A DNA stretch of 64,000 nucleotides. It comes from Methylobacterium isbiliense. Lineage in GTDB: Bacteria; Pseudomonadota; Alphaproteobacteria; Rhizobiales; Beijerinckiaceae. Below the pieces are notes generated by a model, which saw nothing but the letters and a program-made list of their open reading frames with translations, was not told where the DNA came from and did no database searches. Positions within the stretch are counted from its first letter, which is position 1. The number at the start of each line of letters is the position of its first letter. The translations under genes were made by a program, and so were the position numbers. The DNA is taken from positions 44,354 to 108,353 of the forward strand of contig NZ_BPQQ01000023.1 of assembly GCF_022179325.1 (NCBI RefSeq), written 5' to 3'. Below are positions 11,421 to 20,074 of the stretch, in pieces.

Positions 11421-11957
11421 TCAGAACCCCTTCTTCACCTCGGCCAGCGCGCGGGTCATGCCCTCCGCGATGGTCTGGCGCTCCGGCGGGGAGGCATCGC
11501 GCGCCACGAGCACACGCTGACCGCGGGAGACGATGGCCAGCGATTGCAGGCCGTACTCGTCGTCCTCGACCTTGTGCAGGCGGCTCCAGAGCGGGTTGAA
11601 GCGCCATTCCGCACGCTGGCCCGTCGGGCTCACGCGGGCCAGCAGGATCTCGATCTGGCTGATCATCACCTCCTCGAAGGAGCGCCCGCGCCGGAAGCTG
11701 ACCCGCAGCGCCAGCCACAGCGCCAGCATGTCGAGGCCGAAGAAGCCGGCGACCGGCCAGAAACCCTTCTGGAGGAAGACGAGGCTCGTCACCAGCGAGA
11801 CGAGGCAGCACAGGCCCATCACCACCCGGAAGCCGGTGCGGCCGAGCGAGCAATGCGGCCGGATCACCGCCGAGAAGACCGGGCGCTCGATGGCATCGGG
11901 ATCGCGCCCGTAGGGATGGCGTGCGGGACGGTCGTCCGGTGCCTTGTCGCTCTGCAT
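11421..11957 (-). CDS. DUF2244 inner-membrane protein
   Basis: A 178-residue protein from ATG at 11957; a GTG six bases earlier is possible. After a polar N-terminus, FSAVIRPHCSLGRTGFR leads into two closely spaced membrane segments (about 47-67 and 70-88: VVMGLCCLVSLVTSLVFL and VAGFFGLDMLALWLALRV). A C-terminal domain begins RRGRSFEEVMISQIEILLA, the DUF2244 signature. The function of the family is not known. It is divergent from nth with only 20 bp between start codons, a common pairing in alphaproteobacteria. Confidence 0.85.
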   Translation of the reverse strand: MQSDKAPDDRPARHPYGRDPDAIERPVFSAVIRPHCSLGRTGFRVVMGLCCLVSLVTSLVFLQKGFWPVAGFFGLDMLALWLALRVSFRRGRSFEEVMISQIEILLARVSPTGQRAEWRFNPLWSRLHKVEDDEYGLQSLAIVSRGQRVLVARDASPPERQTIAEGMTRALAEVKKGF

Positions 11958-11977
11958 GCGCACAATATAAGGCCTGC

Positions 11978-12733
11978 ATGAAGCAACGTAAGCCGGCAGC
12001 TCCCGCGAACGTGAAGACCAAGGCCGGGGGCTCGCTCGTCGCGCCCCTGCGTCCGAGCACGGTGCAGCCGATTCCCGACCCGGTCGATCCGGCGACGCTC
12101 GCCGAGATCTTCGCGCGGCTGTCCGCCGCCAACCCGGCGCCGCGCTCGGACCTGGAGTACATCAACCCCTACACGCTGCTCGTCGCCGTTGTCCTGTCCG
12201 CGCAGGCGACCGACCGGAGCGTGAACCTCGCGACGCGCGACCTCTTCGCCAAGGCCGACCACCCGGCCGCGATGCTGGCGCTCGGCGAGGAGGTGGTGCG
12301 CCACCACATCCGCACCATCGGGCTGTTCAACACCAAGGCGAAGAACGTCATCGCGCTCTCGCGCCTCCTGATCGCGGATCACGGCGGCGAAGTGCCGCGC
12401 GAGCGCGCGCACCTCGAGGTGCTGCCCGGCGTCGGCCGCAAGACCGCGAGCGTGGTGCTCAACGTCGCGTTCGGCGAGCCGACCATCGCGGTCGACACCC
12501 ACATCTTCCGGGTCTCGAACCGCATCCCGCTCGCCCCCGGCCGCACCACCGACGCGGTGCAGGCGGGCCTGGAGACGGTCGTGCCGGAACCCTACCGGCT
12601 CAACGCCCACCACTGGCTGATCCTGCACGGCCGCTACGTCTGCAAGGCGCGCAAGCCCGAATGCTGGCGCTGCGTGATCGCGGATCTGTGCCGCTATCCG
12701 GACAAGACGCCTGCGCCCGGACCGAGGTCCTAA
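11978..12733 (+). CDS. nth: Endonuclease III
   Basis: A 251-residue base-excision-repair glycosylase/AP lyase for oxidised pyrimidines. The helix-hairpin-helix LPGVGRKTASVV (near 148) carries the catalytic lysine, and the downstream VDTHIFRVSNR carries the catalytic aspartate. The C-terminal [4Fe-4S] ligands CKARKPECWRCVIADLC show C-x6-C-x2-C-x5-C. The roughly 40-residue basic, Pro/Lys-rich N-terminal extension is longer than in E. coli Nth but usual in this group. Its stop codon overlaps that of the convergent pdeM (12730-12733). Confidence 0.96.
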   Translation: MKQRKPAAPANVKTKAGGSLVAPLRPSTVQPIPDPVDPATLAEIFARLSAANPAPRSDLEYINPYTLLVAVVLSAQATDRSVNLATRDLFAKADHPAAMLALGEEVVRHHIRTIGLFNTKAKNVIALSRLLIADHGGEVPRERAHLEVLPGVGRKTASVVLNVAFGEPTIAVDTHIFRVSNRIPLAPGRTTDAVQAGLETVVPEPYRLNAHHWLILHGRYVCKARKPECWRCVIADLCRYPDKTPAPGPRS

Positions 12734-13482
12734 TCCCGCGCCAGCATCGCGCGCCCGATCGCGAACAGGCGACCGTCGCCGAGGAGATGGGCGGTCAGCC
12801 CGTCCGGGAACAGCGCGTCGAAGGCCGGGCTGCGCACGTTGAGGCCACCCGTGTAGGCGCCGAAGGCCGGCATCACGAGGCGGCCCGCATCGCCGACGAA
12901 GCAACGGCGGCGCACGGCGCGCCCGCGCATCGCCACCTTGCCGACCGGGTGGAGGTGGCCCGCGACCTCGCCGGGGGCGCCCCCCGGCACCGGCTCGTGG
13001 CGCAGCGTCAGCCCGCCGACCGCGAGCGTGTCCGCGAAGCGCCCGCCGACCCCGTCCTGCACCGCGCGGTCGTGGTTGCCGCTGATCCAGACCCAGTCGC
13101 GCCCCTCCTGCAGTGCGGCGATCAGCGCGCGGTCGCCCTCGTCCATCCGGCCGGGCCCGCCGGCATCGTGGAAGGAATCCCCGAGCGCCACCACGCAGGC
13201 CGGATCGAAGCGGGCCACCACCTCGTGCAGGCAGGCCAGGGTCTCGCGGGTGTCGTAGGGCGGCAGGAACTGGCCCGAGCGGGCCGCGAAGGCGGAGCCC
13301 TTCTCCAGGTGCAGGTCCGAGACCACGAGGGTGCGGTGGGCCTCGAGCCACAGCGCGCCGCTCAGATCGAGGGTGAGGGCTTCGCCGGCAAGGGTCAGGG
13401 TGGGGGTCTTCCGGGTCTTCTCGAGCTTCAGGGCCGGCGTCACGGTCGTGTCGTCCTCGCGAGCCCGGGTGCCTTGGCTCAT
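12730..13482 (-). CDS. pdeM: Ligase-associated metallophosphatase PdeM
   Basis: A 250-residue calcineurin-like phosphoesterase. Metal-binding motifs occur in order: SDLHLEKG (about 54), GDSFHDAGG (about 99), GNHD (about 134) and GHLHP (about 172). The DLHLEKG and LPPYDTRETL spacing is that of PdeM, a DNA-damage-response endonuclease usually encoded with an Lhr-type helicase, an ATP-dependent ligase and an exonuclease. Here only the helicase gene accompanies it, six bases upstream, so the two form a unit. It converges on nth. Confidence 0.9.
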   Translation of the reverse strand: MSQGTRAREDDTTVTPALKLEKTRKTPTLTLAGEALTLDLSGALWLEAHRTLVVSDLHLEKGSAFAARSGQFLPPYDTRETLACLHEVVARFDPACVVALGDSFHDAGGPGRMDEGDRALIAALQEGRDWVWISGNHDRAVQDGVGGRFADTLAVGGLTLRHEPVPGGAPGEVAGHLHPVGKVAMRGRAVRRRCFVGDAGRLVMPAFGAYTGGLNVRSPAFDALFPDGLTAHLLGDGRLFAIGRAMLARD

Positions 13483-13488
13483 GGTTCG

Positions 13489-15984
13489 TCAGGCGAGCGC
13501 CTCGTCGAGCAGCGCCGCCTCGGCTTCGGCCAGAATCTCGTCGGCGCCCTCGCCGTAGACGCGCTCACGCCCGATCTCGAGCATGACGTTCACGGAGAGC
13601 GGCGAGACGCGATCGAGCGCCTTGTGGATGATTCGCCCCTGGATGCGCGACAGCATCATGCCGAGGCGGCGCACGTCGAGGAGTCCGGTTGCCGCATCCT
13701 GGCGCGCGGCGCGCAGCAGCAGATGGTCCGGCTGGTGCTTGCGCAGCACGTCGTAGATCAGATCGGTCGAGATCGTGACCTGCCGCCCGGTCTTGCGCTG
13801 GCCCGGATGGCGGCGCTCGATCAATCCGGCGATCACCGCGCATTGGCGGAAGGTGCGCTTCATCATGGCGGATTCGTCGAGCCAGGCTTCGAGGTCGTCA
13901 CCGAGCATGTCCTCGGCGAAGAGCCGGTCGAGGAAGCCGGGCTCCCGCCCGATCCGCTCGGCGACGTCTCGGGTGCCGAAGACCGCCAGCCCGTAATCGT
14001 TCGCCGCAAAGCCGAGCGGGCGCAGGCCCGCCCGCTCCAGGCGGCGGGTGAGCAGCATGCCGAGCGTCTGGTGGGCGAGGCGGCCCTCGAACGGGAAGCA
14101 GGTGAGGTAGTGGCGCTTGGCCCGCGGAAAGGTCTCGACCAGGAGGTCGCGCGGGCCGGGCAGGATCGAGCGGCGGCGCTGCTGCAGCAGGTAGTCGGAG
14201 ACCTGGGCGGGCAGGCGGTCCCACGCGAAGGGATCGGCGATCAGGTCGCGCACGCGGGCGGCCAGGAAGGTCGAGAGCGGAAACTTCGACCCGGCATAGC
14301 TCGGGATCGCCGGATCGGTGCCGGGCGGGCCGCGGGTGACCAGGGCCTCGTCCTCGTGCAGCCCCTCGAAGCGCAGCACCTCGCCGGCGAACAGGAAGGT
14401 GTCGCCGACCGTGAGCGTCTCGGCGAAATCCTCCTCGATCTCGCCCAGCACCCGCCCGCCCGCGGGCAGGATCGTGCCGGGCCTGCCCCGCACGGAGCGG
14501 GCGAGCCGCACCTTGACGGTGGTGGACTCGATGATGGTGCCGAGGTTCATCCGATATTGCTGGGCGGTGCGGGCGTCGCGCACGCGCCAGAGCCCGTCCG
14601 GCCCGCGCAGGATCTTGGCGAAGCGCTCGTAGGCGCGCAGCGCGTAGCCGCCGGTGGCGACGAAATCCACCACCTGCTCGAATTCCTCGTACGGCAGGTC
14701 CGCGTAGGGCGCGGCGGAGCGCACCTCGTCGTAGAGATCCTCCAGCGCGAAGCCGCCCGCGCAGGCCATGCCGAGCACGTGCTGGGCGAGCACGTCGGGG
14801 GCGCCCAGGCGCGCGTCCGGCGTGTCCTGCGCGGCCTCCTCGACGGCGTCGAGCGCCGCGCGGCATTCCAGGATCTCGAACCGGTTGGCCGGGACGAGGT
14901 AGGCCTTCGACGGCTCGTCCATGCGGTGGTTGGCGCGACCGATGCGCTGCATGATCCGGCTCGCGCCCTTCGGCGCCCCGACATTCACCACGAGGTCGAC
15001 GTCGCCCCAGTCGATGCCGAGATCGAGGGTCGCGGTGCAGACCACCGCCCGCAGCCGCCCCTCCGCCATCGCGGCCTCGACCCGGCGGCGCTGCGTGGCG
15101 TCGAGCGAGCCGTGATGGAGCGCAATCGGCAGCGCGTCCTCGTTGAGCTTCCACAATTCCTGGAAGGTGTACTCGGCCTGGAGCCGGGTGTTGACGAAGA
15201 CCAGCACCATCCGGTGCTGCCGGATCAGGTCGTAGATCGCCGGCATCGCCTGCCAGGCGGTGTGGCCCGCGAGCGGCAGGCGCCGGCTCGCTTCGAGGAG
15301 GCGCAGATCCGGCTTGGCGCCGCCCGCCGCGACGATCAGGTCCGCCTCCCGCGCCGCCTCCGTCCGCGGCACGAGGTAGCGCAGGAGGGCCTCGGGCTCG
15401 CGCACCGTGGCCGAGAGGCCGGTGGCGGCGAGCCCCGGGGCCAGCCGGTGCAGCCGGGCGAGGCCGAGGGACAGGAGATCGCCGCGCTTCGAGGTGACGA
15501 GGGCGTGGAGTTCGTCCAGCACCACCCGCCTGAGCCCGGCGAAGACGGCTTCGGCCTCGCGGTGCGCGATCAGCAGGGCGAGCTGTTCCGGGGTCGTGAG
15601 CAGGATGTCCGGCGGGCGCGCGATCTGGCGGCTGCGCTTGTGGGCCGGGGTGTCGCCGGTGCGCGTCTCGATGCGGATCGGCAGCCCGAGGCCGGCCACC
15701 GGGGCCTCGAGGTTGCGGGCGATGTCGACGGCGAGCGCCTTCAGGGGCGAGATGTAGAGCGTGTGCAGGCCGCTCGTCGCCGACCTCTTCCGGCCGGCCA
15801 GATCGACCAGGGTCGGCAGGAAGCCGGCCAGGGTCTTGCCGGCGCCGGTGGGCGCCACGAGGAGCGCCGAGCGCCCCGCCTGCGCGGCGGCGAGCAGGTC
15901 GAGCTGGTGCCGGCGCGGCTGCCAGCCGCGCGAGGCGAACCAGCGCAGAAAGTCGGGCGGCAGAGCGGGGGAGGGCGCGGACAC
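13489..15984 (-). CDS. Ligase-associated DEXH-box helicase, Lhr type
   Basis: An 831-residue superfamily 2 DNA helicase. Motif I is APTGAGKTLAGFLP near 44, the DEXH box is VVLDELHAL near 150, and motif VI is MQRIGRANHR near 345. A long C-terminal region follows that includes the LHR core (GTIIESTTVKVRL, FPRAKRHYLTCFPFEG). The length and these blocks match the shorter ligase-associated branch of Lhr helicases rather than the 1400-1500-residue Lhr. The start is GTG at 15984. It is co-transcribed with pdeM and divergent from arfB, and likely acts in DNA repair. Confidence 0.92.
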   Translation of the reverse strand: MSAPSPALPPDFLRWFASRGWQPRRHQLDLLAAAQAGRSALLVAPTGAGKTLAGFLPTLVDLAGRKRSATSGLHTLYISPLKALAVDIARNLEAPVAGLGLPIRIETRTGDTPAHKRSRQIARPPDILLTTPEQLALLIAHREAEAVFAGLRRVVLDELHALVTSKRGDLLSLGLARLHRLAPGLAATGLSATVREPEALLRYLVPRTEAAREADLIVAAGGAKPDLRLLEASRRLPLAGHTAWQAMPAIYDLIRQHRMVLVFVNTRLQAEYTFQELWKLNEDALPIALHHGSLDATQRRRVEAAMAEGRLRAVVCTATLDLGIDWGDVDLVVNVGAPKGASRIMQRIGRANHRMDEPSKAYLVPANRFEILECRAALDAVEEAAQDTPDARLGAPDVLAQHVLGMACAGGFALEDLYDEVRSAAPYADLPYEEFEQVVDFVATGGYALRAYERFAKILRGPDGLWRVRDARTAQQYRMNLGTIIESTTVKVRLARSVRGRPGTILPAGGRVLGEIEEDFAETLTVGDTFLFAGEVLRFEGLHEDEALVTRGPPGTDPAIPSYAGSKFPLSTFLAARVRDLIADPFAWDRLPAQVSDYLLQQRRRSILPGPRDLLVETFPRAKRHYLTCFPFEGRLAHQTLGMLLTRRLERAGLRPLGFAANDYGLAVFGTRDVAERIGREPGFLDRLFAEDMLGDDLEAWLDESAMMKRTFRQCAVIAGLIERRHPGQRKTGRQVTISTDLIYDVLRKHQPDHLLLRAARQDAATGLLDVRRLGMMLSRIQGRIIHKALDRVSPLSVNVMLEIGRERVYGEGADEILAEAEAALLDEALA

Positions 15985-16052
15985 GGCTTCCTACTTAGGG
16001 CAGATCCCGCGCTCGCGGCGCGTCCCCTTCCCGGTTGTGCGCCGGGCGGCAA

Positions 16053-16076
16053 GACGTCATCACTGACGTCATCACT
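16053..16076. repeat. Tandem 12-bp repeat with TGACGTCA palindrome
   Basis: GACGTCATCACT occurs twice back to back (16053-16064, 16065-16076). The junction creates the perfect palindrome TGACGTCA (16064-16071). It lies in the 126-bp divergent gap between the Lhr-type helicase and arfB, 35 bp before the arfB start, so it could be an operator. No regulator is assigned. Confidence 0.5.
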
Positions 16077-16110
16077 CCCGGGCCGGACGACCGGCGAGGA
16101 GACGCACCCC

Positions 16111-16536
16111 GTGGCCCTCGCGTGCACGCCATCCATCACAATCGACGAGGCGGAGCTGGAGGAGAGCTTCGTGCGCGCCTCGGGGCCGGGCGGCCAGAAC
16201 GTCAACAAGGTCGCGACGGCGGTGCAGCTGCGCTTCGACGTGCGCCGCTCGCCCTCGCTGCCGAACGCCGTGGCCATCCGCCTGATGGCCCTCGCCGGGC
16301 GGCGGCTCACCGCCGACGGCGTCCTCGTCATCACGGCGCAGGCCCACCGGACCCAGGAGCGCAACCGGGCCGAGGCGCGCGAGCGCTTGGCCGAGCTGGT
16401 GCGCGAGGCGGCGGTGCCGCCGAAGGTCCGGCGCCCGACGCGCCCGACCCTCGCCTCGAAGACCCGCCGCCTCGATGCCAAGAAGAGCCGCGGCGCGGTG
16501 AAGCGCCTGCGCGTGCGCGACGCCGACCCGGACTGA
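16111..16536 (+). CDS. arfB: Peptidyl-tRNA hydrolase ArfB (ribosome rescue)
   Basis: A 141-residue release-factor-like protein that frees stalled ribosomes. The catalytic GGQ sits in RASGPGGQNVNKVATAVQLR (about residues 22-41). The basic tail after 105 (PTLASKTRRLDAKKSRGAVK) is the segment that enters the empty mRNA channel in ArfB. GTG at 16111 is selected because GCGAGGAGA lies nine bases upstream. There is no codon-recognition domain, so it is ArfB and not a full release factor. Confidence 0.93.
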   Translation: MALACTPSITIDEAELEESFVRASGPGGQNVNKVATAVQLRFDVRRSPSLPNAVAIRLMALAGRRLTADGVLVITAQAHRTQERNRAEARERLAELVREAAVPPKVRRPTRPTLASKTRRLDAKKSRGAVKRLRVRDADPD

Positions 16537-16706
16537 GCGCTCGTCCCGACCGGCGCTGACGATCGATTCAGGATGCGGGGGAATTCCGGCACGTCCTGCG
16601 GTTGCGGACCGAGCGATGCGGGCCGGGCGTTAAGCGCCGACGGCGATGCTCGAGTCCAGGCGAGCCCCGGCATCAGACGGGGGCCGCCGACAGGGATGTG
16701 CGAGCG

Positions 16707-16994
16707 ATGATGCGGGCGTTGTGGGGAGCGGCCTTGCGCGGCGGCGCGCTGGCGGCCGGCTGCGTCGGGGTGATGATCGTGGCGGGCGGGCGGCCGGCGG
16801 ACGCGGTGATGCTGCGCCCCGGTCTTGCACCGGCCGCCGAGGGTCCGGCGGAGGTCCCGCCGGCGCGGCCGCCGGTGCGCGTGATCCTCGATGCTCCTTG
16901 GACCCATGCGAGCCGGACGCTCGCCGAGGAGGCGCGGGCGCAGGCCAGGGACGCGGCCGCGAAGGCCGGCGGCGGGCTCAGCGGTTGGCGGTGA
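16707..16994 (+). CDS. Short secreted protein, unknown
   Basis: A possible 95-residue protein from ATG at 16707. An N-terminal hydrophobic segment (ALRGGALAAGCVGVMIVAGG) looks like a signal peptide or anchor. An Ala/Pro-rich region and a helical Ala/Arg-rich tail follow. I do not recognise it. Its 3' end overlaps the convergent peptidase gene by 17 bp. Part of the frame could be chance in GC-rich DNA, so confidence is limited. Confidence 0.45.
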   Translation: MMRALWGAALRGGALAAGCVGVMIVAGGRPADAVMLRPGLAPAAEGPAEVPPARPPVRVILDAPWTHASRTLAEEARAQARDAAAKAGGGLSGWR

Positions 16995-17631
16995 CGGCCG
17001 GGCCGATCGCGCGGCCGAGCGAGACCCAGGGACCGGCCTCCTGCGCCTCGCGCTTGATGAAGACGTAGCCGGTGCGCTGCCAGGGCAGCACGGCGGAGGT
17101 CTTGTTGTCGAGGATCAGGTCGCCGCGGTCGGTGCGCAGCATCAGCACGGCGTGGCCCTCGCCCTTCTCGTCGATCACCACGGTCATGCGCATCGCCCGG
17201 CGCGGCAGCCCGCTCTGGGCCAGCAGCTTGCGCTTGAGCAGCTGGAAGTCCTCGCAATCGCCCGAGCCGTCCTCGGCGAGGTCCCAGCGGTCCGGCACGC
17301 CCCAATGCTCCTGGTCGGTGACCGGGCGCTTGCTGCCGTTCACCGCGCGGTTGACCGAGACGATGGTCTGCCAGAGCCGGGGGGTGAGCGTGACCACGTC
17401 CGGCTCGGATGGGTCGATCGCGCATTCGGACGCGTAGCGGCGGCAGAACTCGCTCCAGGCGATAACGGGCTTGGCCTCGCCGGTGATCGCCGCCGGCGCG
17501 GCCCCGCCGCCGAGAGAGGCCAGGGTCTGGGCGACGGCCTGGCCGGCCATCGGCTGGAGGGTGGTCGCCCCGAGCGCCAGCACCGCGATGCCCGACCGAA
17601 CGAGCCTCCGGATCCCGCTGCCCTGCCGCAT
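16978..17631 (-). CDS. Periplasmic transglutaminase-like cysteine peptidase (BTLCP)
   Basis: A 217-residue exported protein with a signal peptide ending near residue 35 (GQAVAQ). The peptidase core has the catalytic cysteine in GSGDCEDFQLLKRKLL (about 124), histidine in GEGHAVLMLRTDRGDL (about 160) and aspartate in LILDNK (about 175). This is the BTLCP family that includes LapG, a periplasmic protease that cuts adhesins under c-di-GMP control. No LapD-like or adhesin gene is adjacent, so LapG function is only a possibility. A perfect CtrA-type box lies 13 bp upstream of the start. Confidence 0.9.
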   Translation of the reverse strand: MRQGSGIRRLVRSGIAVLALGATTLQPMAGQAVAQTLASLGGGAAPAAITGEAKPVIAWSEFCRRYASECAIDPSEPDVVTLTPRLWQTIVSVNRAVNGSKRPVTDQEHWGVPDRWDLAEDGSGDCEDFQLLKRKLLAQSGLPRRAMRMTVVIDEKGEGHAVLMLRTDRGDLILDNKTSAVLPWQRTGYVFIKREAQEAGPWVSLGRAIGPAVTANR

Positions 17632-17643
17632 CTGCCCGCCCCG

Positions 17644-17658
17644 TTAAGCTTCCGTTAA
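17644..17658. promoter_or_regulatory. CtrA-type box TTAA-N7-TTAA
   Basis: TTAAGCTTCCGTTAA matches the TTAA-N7-TTAA consensus of the alphaproteobacterial cell-cycle regulator CtrA. It lies 13 bp before the BTLCP start, close enough to overlap its promoter or transcript start. A further GTTAAC occurs near 17709. Function is inferred from the match. Confidence 0.6.
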
Positions 17659-17823
17659 GAAGTCGTGACACGGAAGCGGGGCCGCAGCAACGCGGGAGTA
17701 AACAAACGGTTAACGGGCTGGCGCGATCGCGGTGGATGGCCCGGGCGCAGGCTCCCGGCAGTCGGGCGGCCCGCGGCCGCCGCCTCTCTCGCCCTTGCGG
17801 TTTCCTGGGTGGTCGGAGGCGGC

Positions 17824-18864
17824 TCAGCCGCCGGTCGTGCTCATGTGGCGCGGCACGGCCGGGCGGGCGGCGCGTTCGATGACGAAGTCGTGGCCCTTGG
17901 GCTTGCGGGTGATCGCCTCGGCGATGGCCTCCGCCACCAGGGCGTCGTCGGGCGAGGCGCGCAGGGGCGCGCGCAGGTCGGCCGCATCCTCCTGGCCGAG
18001 GCACAGGTAGAGCCGGCCCGTGCAGGTCAGGCGCACGCGGTTGCAGCTCTCGCAGAAATTGTGCGTGAGCGGGGTGATGAAGCCGAGGCGCCCGCCGGTC
18101 TCCTCGACGCGCACGTAGCGCGCCGGGCCGCCGGTGCGGTCGGGCAGGGGCGTGAGCGTGTGGCGCGCCTGCAGTCGCTCGCGCACCACCGAGAGCGGCA
18201 GGAACTGATCGGTGCGGTCGGGCTCGACCTCGCCGAGCGGCATCACCTCGATCAGCGTCAGGTCCATGCCCTCGCCGTGCGCCCAGGCGAGCATCGCCGC
18301 GATCTCGTCCTCGTTCACGCCCTTGAGGGCCACCGCGTTGATCTTGACCTTCAGGCCGGCGGCCCGGGCCGCCGCGATCCCGTCGAGCACCACCGGCAGG
18401 TCGCCCCGCCGGGTGATGGCCCGGAACTTGTCCGGATCGAGGGTGTCGAGGGACACGTTGATGCGGCGCACCCCGAGATCGGCCAGTTCGGCGGCGTGCT
18501 GCTTGAGCCGGGTGCCATTCGTGGTGAGGGTCAGTTCGTCGAGCGCTCCGCTCGCCAGATGGCGCGACAGGCCGCGGAACAGGTGCATGATGTCGCGCCG
18601 CACCAGCGGCTCGCCGCCGGTGATGCGCAGCTTGCGCACCCCGCGCTCCACGAACACGGTGCAGACACGGTCCAGCTCCTCCAGCGTGAGCAGGTCGCGC
18701 TTGGGCAGGAAGGCCATGTCCTCCGACATGCAGTAGACGCAGCGCAGGTCGCAGCGATCCGTCACCGAGACGCGCAGATAGGTGATCGCCCGCTGGAACG
18801 GGTCGATCAGCGGCGCGGGCCGCACGGGCGCCGGGCGCGTCGGAGCGTCGGGAGGACCCCACAT
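17824..18864 (-). CDS. moaA: GTP 3',8-cyclase (molybdenum cofactor synthesis)
   Basis: A 346-residue radical-SAM enzyme for the first step of molybdopterin synthesis. The SAM-cluster cysteines are 38, 42 and 45 (CDLRCVYC). [11 protein letters not shown] and [13 protein letters not shown] follow. A C-terminal cluster motif ([19 protein letters not shown]) binds GTP, and the protein ends in the Gly-Gly pair needed for activity. ATG at 18864 has GAGGAA upstream. The molybdenum cofactor it supplies is needed by the nitrate reductase encoded later in the window, though the genes are not linked in an operon. Confidence 0.97.
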   Translation of the reverse strand: MWGPPDAPTRPAPVRPAPLIDPFQRAITYLRVSVTDRCDLRCVYCMSEDMAFLPKRDLLTLEELDRVCTVFVERGVRKLRITGGEPLVRRDIMHLFRGLSRHLASGALDELTLTTNGTRLKQHAAELADLGVRRINVSLDTLDPDKFRAITRRGDLPVVLDGIAAARAAGLKVKINAVALKGVNEDEIAAMLAWAHGEGMDLTLIEVMPLGEVEPDRTDQFLPLSVVRERLQARHTLTPLPDRTGGPARYVRVEETGGRLGFITPLTHNFCESCNRVRLTCTGRLYLCLGQEDAADLRAPLRASPDDALVAEAIAEAITRKPKGHDFVIERAARPAVPRHMSTTGG

Positions 18865-18999
18865 GGCGGATCATTTCCTCGGCGCGGCCTCTCGCGGCCG
18901 CATCGTGTTCTGCATATGAGGGTTGGCCGGCCCGCGAGCAAGCCGCGTCGCCGCCGGCCCGCCCGCGGAGCCGGGCCGCATCAAGGCAGGACGACCGAT

Positions 19000-19371
19000 A
19001 TGGACGAGGATTGGCCGACGGAGATCCGGCTGTCGAAGGACAAGCGCACGCTGCACGTGAGCTTCGCGAGCGGCGCGGCCCACGCGCTTCCCGCCGAGTA
19101 CCTGCGGGTCGAGAGCCCGTCCGCCGAGGTGCAGGGCCATGCGCCCTCCGAGCGCAAATGGATCGGCGGCAAGCGCGAGGTGCAGATCCTGTCGGTCCAG
19201 CCGGTCGGCAATTACGCGGTCAAGCTGATGTTCGACGACATGCACGACACCGGCATCTATTCGTGGTCGCTGCTGCGCCAGCTCGGCGCCGAGCGGACCG
19301 AGCGCTTCGCGCGCTACGAGGACGAACTGGCCAAGCGCGGCCTGTCCCGCGACCCCAAGCGCCGCCCCTGA
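19000..19371 (+). CDS. DUF971 (GBBH-like N-terminal domain) protein
   Basis: A 123-residue cytoplasmic protein made up of a single DUF971 domain. Family features include PTEIRLSKDKRTLHVSF, a central LPAEYLRVESPSAEVQGH, VGNYAVKLMFDD and GIYSWSLLRQLG. The fold is shared with the N-terminal domain of gamma-butyrobetaine hydroxylase, and DUF971 is sometimes fused to Mrp/ApbC Fe-S carriers. Its precise job is unknown. It is divergent from moaA and is followed by a strong terminator. Confidence 0.88.
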   Translation: MDEDWPTEIRLSKDKRTLHVSFASGAAHALPAEYLRVESPSAEVQGHAPSERKWIGGKREVQILSVQPVGNYAVKLMFDDMHDTGIYSWSLLRQLGAERTERFARYEDELAKRGLSRDPKRRP

Positions 19372-19393
19372 CCGGCGGCCGCGAAACGGGAAA

Positions 19394-19417
19394 AAGGGCC
19401 GGCTCGCGCCGGCCCTT
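19394..19417. terminator. Strong bidirectional terminator
   Basis: AAGGGCCGGC (19394-19403) and GCCGGCCCTT (19408-19417) form a perfect 10-bp stem with a TCGC loop. An A-run (19391-19395) lies before it, which reads as T's on the other strand. It sits between the convergent DUF971 and L,D-transpeptidase genes. Confidence 0.85.
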
Positions 19418-19447
19418 CCGGTGTCCTGTTCGGGAGGGCGCGGCGCC

Positions 19448-20074
19448 TCAGCGCTGCACGACCACCCGGGTGCCGACCTTCGCGCGGGCGTAGAGGTCGA
19501 TGACGTCGTCGTTCGTCATGCGGATGCAGCCCGACGACACCGCGGTGCCGATGGTCTCCGGCTCGTTCGAGCCGTGGATGCGGTAGAGGGTGCCGCCGAG
19601 ATACATGGCGCGGGCGCCGAGCGGGTTCTCGGGACCGCCCTTCATGTAGCGCGGCAGGTCGGGCCGGCGGCGCAGCATCTGCGACGGCGGACGCCAATCC
19701 GGCCATTCGCGCTTCATGGTGATGCTCTGTTGGCCGCCCCAGGTGAAGCCCGGCCGGCCGACGCCGATGCCGTACCGCAGCGCCTGACCGCCGCCCATCA
19801 CGTAGTAGAGCCGCCGCTCGCTCGTCGACACCACGATCGTGCCGGGGCCGTACGGGCCGTTATACGCCACGGTCTCGCGCGGGATCGGGCTGAGCTTCGG
19901 CACCGTGGCGTCGAGCGGATCGGCGGCCGCGGCGGAGGAGGGACGCACCGTCATGGTGAGCCCCTGGGAGAGCGGCTGGCGGGTGAGCGGGTCGATCTCG
20001 TAGGCGGCGGCGGGAGCCGTCCACGCTGCGACGACGCTGGCGAGCCCGGCAAGTGCGGGAACGAAGCGGCGCAT
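19448..20074 (-). CDS. L,D-transpeptidase (YkuD domain)
   Basis: A 208-residue periplasmic protein from ATG at 20074 (GAGAGG upstream). The signal peptide ends around AAAYEID. The catalytic region is IHGSNEPETIGTAVSSGCIR with the active-site histidine and cysteine, followed by MTNDDVIDLYARA. Upstream are the family's IVVSTSERRLYYV and YGIGVGRPGFTWGG. It likely makes 3-3 peptidoglycan crosslinks or attaches proteins to the wall; which one cannot be told. It lies downstream of zapA on the same strand after about 200 bp. Confidence 0.93.
   Translation of the reverse strand: MRRFVPALAGLASVVAAWTAPAAAYEIDPLTRQPLSQGLTMTVRPSSAAAADPLDATVPKLSPIPRETVAYNGPYGPGTIVVSTSERRLYYVMGGGQALRYGIGVGRPGFTWGGQQSITMKREWPDWRPPSQMLRRRPDLPRYMKGGPENPLGARAMYLGGTLYRIHGSNEPETIGTAVSSGCIRMTNDDVIDLYARAKVGTRVVVQR

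Noticed and set aside
12661-16536. A 1291-codon open frame on the plus strand
   Set aside because: It is antisense to pdeM and the Lhr helicase, has a His/Arg/Gly-rich translation without any domain, and only its last 141 codons (arfB) are real. Long antisense frames are expected in such GC-rich DNA.
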